The notes under the pieces are model-generated. The model saw only the letters and a program-made list of their open reading frames with translations, had not been told where the DNA came from and did no database searches. A stretch of 38,720 bases of DNA from an uncultured Flavobacteriales bacterium (lineage in GTDB: Bacteria > Bacteroidota > Bacteroidia > Flavobacteriales_D > Sanyastnellaceae), in contig CALSMK010000023.1 of assembly GCA_943787435.1 (NCBI GenBank), positions 1 through 38,720 on the forward strand, in the 5' to 3' direction. Shown here piece after piece: positions 36,519-38,720 of the stretch (its first letter is position 1; each line of letters starts with the position of its first letter). The position numbers and the translations under genes were made by a program.

Positions 36519-38720
36519 ATGCGCTTCTCCATGTTCCGCCTGCCCCAGTTGGGTCTGTTTTTCTTCTGTATTGTTGCCATGCTTGTCGCTTCGCAAGAGA
36601 CCTTGGCTCAAGAGGATTGTGGTTTTTTGAATGCGCCGGATGGATTGACCGCGGGTTGTCTTGACAGCTGTGTCTGGGTTGTGCCTGATTTTGAACGGGC
36701 GGCAGAGACCACTTCATACGCGCTGGACTCCATTGCTTATGCGCCCCCCTTGGATTTGGGTTCAGGCACATTGCAGACCAGCTTCAGCAACAATTTCTCC
36801 AACAACATTGACCTTCCCTTCGGCTTTAGCTTTTTTGACAATGACTTTTTCGCGATTAAAATCAGTCGGAAGGGTTTTTTGACCTTTGATACTGGGCTTT
36901 CAGGAACGTTCAATTATCCCAGTCAATCCCTTGGGTCCAGCACATTGCCGAGCAATTCTGTGATGGCGCCATACGCCTACATCGGAAGCAATGGAGGGGA
37001 GATTCGGACGGCCACATTGGGAGAGAGTCCGTGCAGGCGATTCGTGGTCAGTTGGGAGAACCTCCCTCAAACGGGCTGCAGCTCCAATGAGCTGGTGACG
37101 CAAGTTGTTCTTCATGAAACTTCGAATGCCATTGAAATGCACATTGGTGCTTTCTCTTCCTGTTTGGCGATCACGGCCTTGGTCGGGATGCAGGGCGAGT
37201 CGGCGGCGGATGTCATTGGTCCTGCAGAATTCGACACGGGAGAGTTCGACATCACGGAACTTGGGTTCAGCTTTACCCCTCAGGGTGCCACGCAAACGGA
37301 CTTGGTCTATTTGATTGGAGATGACATCATTGGCCAAGGTGACAGCGTTTCGGTGTGCATTGAAGGGTCCACTCAAGTCATCATTGGAGCCAATTTCCCA
37401 GAGATATTGCCGCCGCCGCCCGTGGCTGGAAGTTGTGACGCGATTCCAGACGATGCATGTGACACTTCCATCGTGTACAATTACAACCTCGGGGCCCTGC
37501 AAACGGGCTCGTCGGGGTTTGAATTCGACGGGGAGCTCCTCGGCTTTTCAGTGACCAACAACTGGAGCCCCAGTGGAGGAAGTTGGCCGGGGGACATGGG
37601 CCTTCAGATTTGTGACCCCTCTGGGACATGTGGTTTCATCGAAGGCTTCAATTTCAATTTGAACGGAACCAACCTTGGGGAATGGCCTTTCAATTGGAAC
37701 ACCACTCAAGGTGGATTTTACGAATCGTGTTTCACGGTTCCCAATGGATTGCTTGAGGGAGATGGAACTTGGGACTTGACCATCCAAAATGGATGGACGG
37801 GTTCAGGAGGAGGTGTCAATTTTGACGGCACCGTGACCCTCTTCTACTTGTGCAATTTGGAGCCAGAGGAGCCTGACACTTCCCAGTTCATGGCCATGGA
37901 TACCGTTTTGATTGAGTTCACCTTTGAATCTCAAACGGCGGATTTTGTGATGTTGAATGCGGATGGTAACCCATTGGATGTGTTGTGCAGTGAGGATGAA
38001 ACTGTGACCCTGAACGCAGAGACCCCTGGAGGTTTCTGGGAGGCCAGTTGCGTGGGTTGCTTGTTGACTCAAGGAGAGATTGATCCAGCTCAAGTCGCGC
38101 CGGGGACTTTGGAAGTGAGCTACACCTTGGTTGGTGATTGCGGAGAAGTTACTGAGGTCCAAGAAGTGCAAGTGGGGTTGACGCCCAATGTGAACACAGG
38201 CAATGTTGGCGCATTGTGTCCATTCTCAGATCCAGTGTCGTTGGTGGGGACCCCAGGGGGCGGAGTTTGGACGGCCGACTGTGGTGATTGTTTGAGTGAG
38301 GACGGCCTGTTTGACCCCGCTGTGGGTGCAGGTGGGTTCATGGCTGAATACACGTTTGGAACCCTTTGCACGGCCACAGGCACAGTGATGGTTCAGGTGG
38401 GCGAGGCCGTATCTGCCGACATCGAAGACTTGGCATATTGCGAGTCCATTGGAACTGTTCAATTGGATGATGAAGGGTTGGCGGGGTCTTGGACTGCCGA
38501 TTGTGGAGGATGCGTATTGCCTTCGGGAAGTTTTACGCCCCCCATGGCGGGTTCGTATGAAGTGACATTCATGCCTGGCGCCGGATGCGGAGTGGAGAGT
38601 TCAGCGACGATCACTGTGGATGAGAGTCAGCCCATTGAGAGTTCGAACGTTCCAGGGTCCTTTTGTGTCGATGCATTGCCGCTTGACTTGCAGGCCAACG
38701 TCCCTGGGGGAGAATGGAGT
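36519..38720 (+). CDS. Large exported repeat protein, partial (runs off the window)
   Basis: At least 734 codons, open to the last base of the window. It starts MRFSMFRLPQLGLFFF with a signal peptide probably cut after TLAQ near residue 31. The first ~200 residues contain DLPFGFSFFDNDFFAIKISRKGFLTF, a beta-rich domain common at the front of large Bacteroidota surface proteins. A second beta domain follows at about 310-450. From about residue 488, four Ig-like units repeat, each starting with a Cys (codons at 37986, 38217, 38439, 38664) and containing GGxWTADCGGC-type motifs. The fourth is cut by the window edge. The C-terminus, where a T9SS sorting domain would be expected, is not visible. 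Role in adhesion or gliding is a guess. Confidence 0.88.
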   Translation, partial: MRFSMFRLPQLGLFFFCIVAMLVASQETLAQEDCGFLNAPDGLTAGCLDSCVWVVPDFERAAETTSYALDSIAYAPPLDLGSGTLQTSFSNNFSNNIDLPFGFSFFDNDFFAIKISRKGFLTFDTGLSGTFNYPSQSLGSSTLPSNSVMAPYAYIGSNGGEIRTATLGESPCRRFVVSWENLPQTGCSSNELVTQVVLHETSNAIEMHIGAFSSCLAITALVGMQGESAADVIGPAEFDTGEFDITELGFSFTPQGATQTDLVYLIGDDIIGQGDSVSVCIEGSTQVIIGANFPEILPPPPVAGSCDAIPDDACDTSIVYNYNLGALQTGSSGFEFDGELLGFSVTNNWSPSGGSWPGDMGLQICDPSGTCGFIEGFNFNLNGTNLGEWPFNWNTTQGGFYESCFTVPNGLLEGDGTWDLTIQNGWTGSGGGVNFDGTVTLFYLCNLEPEEPDTSQFMAMDTVLIEFTFESQTADFVMLNADGNPLDVLCSEDETVTLNAETPGGFWEASCVGCLLTQGEIDPAQVAPGTLEVSYTLVGDCGEVTEVQEVQVGLTPNVNTGNVGALCPFSDPVSLVGTPGGGVWTADCGDCLSEDGLFDPAVGAGGFMAEYTFGTLCTATGTVMVQVGEAVSADIEDLAYCESIGTVQLDDEGLAGSWTADCGGCVLPSGSFTPPMAGSYEVTFMPGAGCGVESSATITVDESQPIESSNVPGSFCVDALPLDLQANVPGGEWS
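37970..38720 (+). repeat. Tandem Ig-like units (~75 residues each) in the partial exported protein
   Basis: Four units with an initial Cys are spaced 231, 222 and 225 bp apart. Each has a Gly-rich WTAxCGxC turn (FWEASCVGC, VWTADCGDC, SWTADCGGC, then EWS at the edge). The units are similar in protein but diverged in DNA. Confidence 0.8.

Overview
The window looks like a chromosomal segment from a marine-type member of the Bacteroidota (Flavobacteriales-like), with moderate GC. The clues are: a giant secreted protein ending in a type IX secretion (T9SS type A) sorting domain; a methionine synthase split into two genes; a Tgt that lacks the zinc cysteines, as in Bacteroidota; genes with almost no Shine-Dalgarno sequences; and a few boxes resembling the Bacteroidota -7 element TAnnTTTG. 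I see no transposase, integrase, prophage or CRISPR array.

Left part (1-10.7 kb): der (GTPase, ribosome assembly) runs rightward. On the minus strand lies a soluble hybrid histidine kinase. Beside it is a methionine/one-carbon block read leftward, metH-N > metH-C > metF, with both junctions overlapping as ATGA. metK is divergent from it, so three steps of the methyl cycle sit together: 5-methyl-THF formation, homocysteine methylation and SAM synthesis. A NrtR-like Nudix/winged-helix regulator converges on metK.

Middle (10.7-22.5 kb): a predicted lipoprotein gene is divergent from dnaB across about 100 bp containing a dyad. An exported protein of unknown function follows dnaB. A leftward group then holds a DUF554 membrane protein, a WYL regulator, two small overlapping unknown genes and, lower down, a SiaB-type kinase-like protein. 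tgt and an LptF/LptG-type permease form a rightward pair. era and ispE overlap on the minus strand. An initiator tRNA-fMet with its own terminator closes the block.

Right part (22.5-38.7 kb): a roughly 450-bp gene-free leader precedes a giant T9SS cargo gene of about 9.3 kb. It is broken by one apparent single-base insertion near 23734; repairing it joins a 254-residue signal-peptide fragment to the rest and gives about 3,094 residues. The protein combines Cys/Asp-rich CNY and calcium-binding-like repeats, a FAS1-like domain, twelve HYR-like repeats and two internally duplicated domains. A strong terminator follows, then a stretch with several hairpins, xseA-xseB, an exported vanadium-dependent haloperoxidase-like enzyme with dockerin-like calcium loops, and a second large exported repeat protein cut by the window edge. 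Housekeeping functions thus fill the first 22 kb, and cell-surface or secreted functions dominate the last 16 kb.
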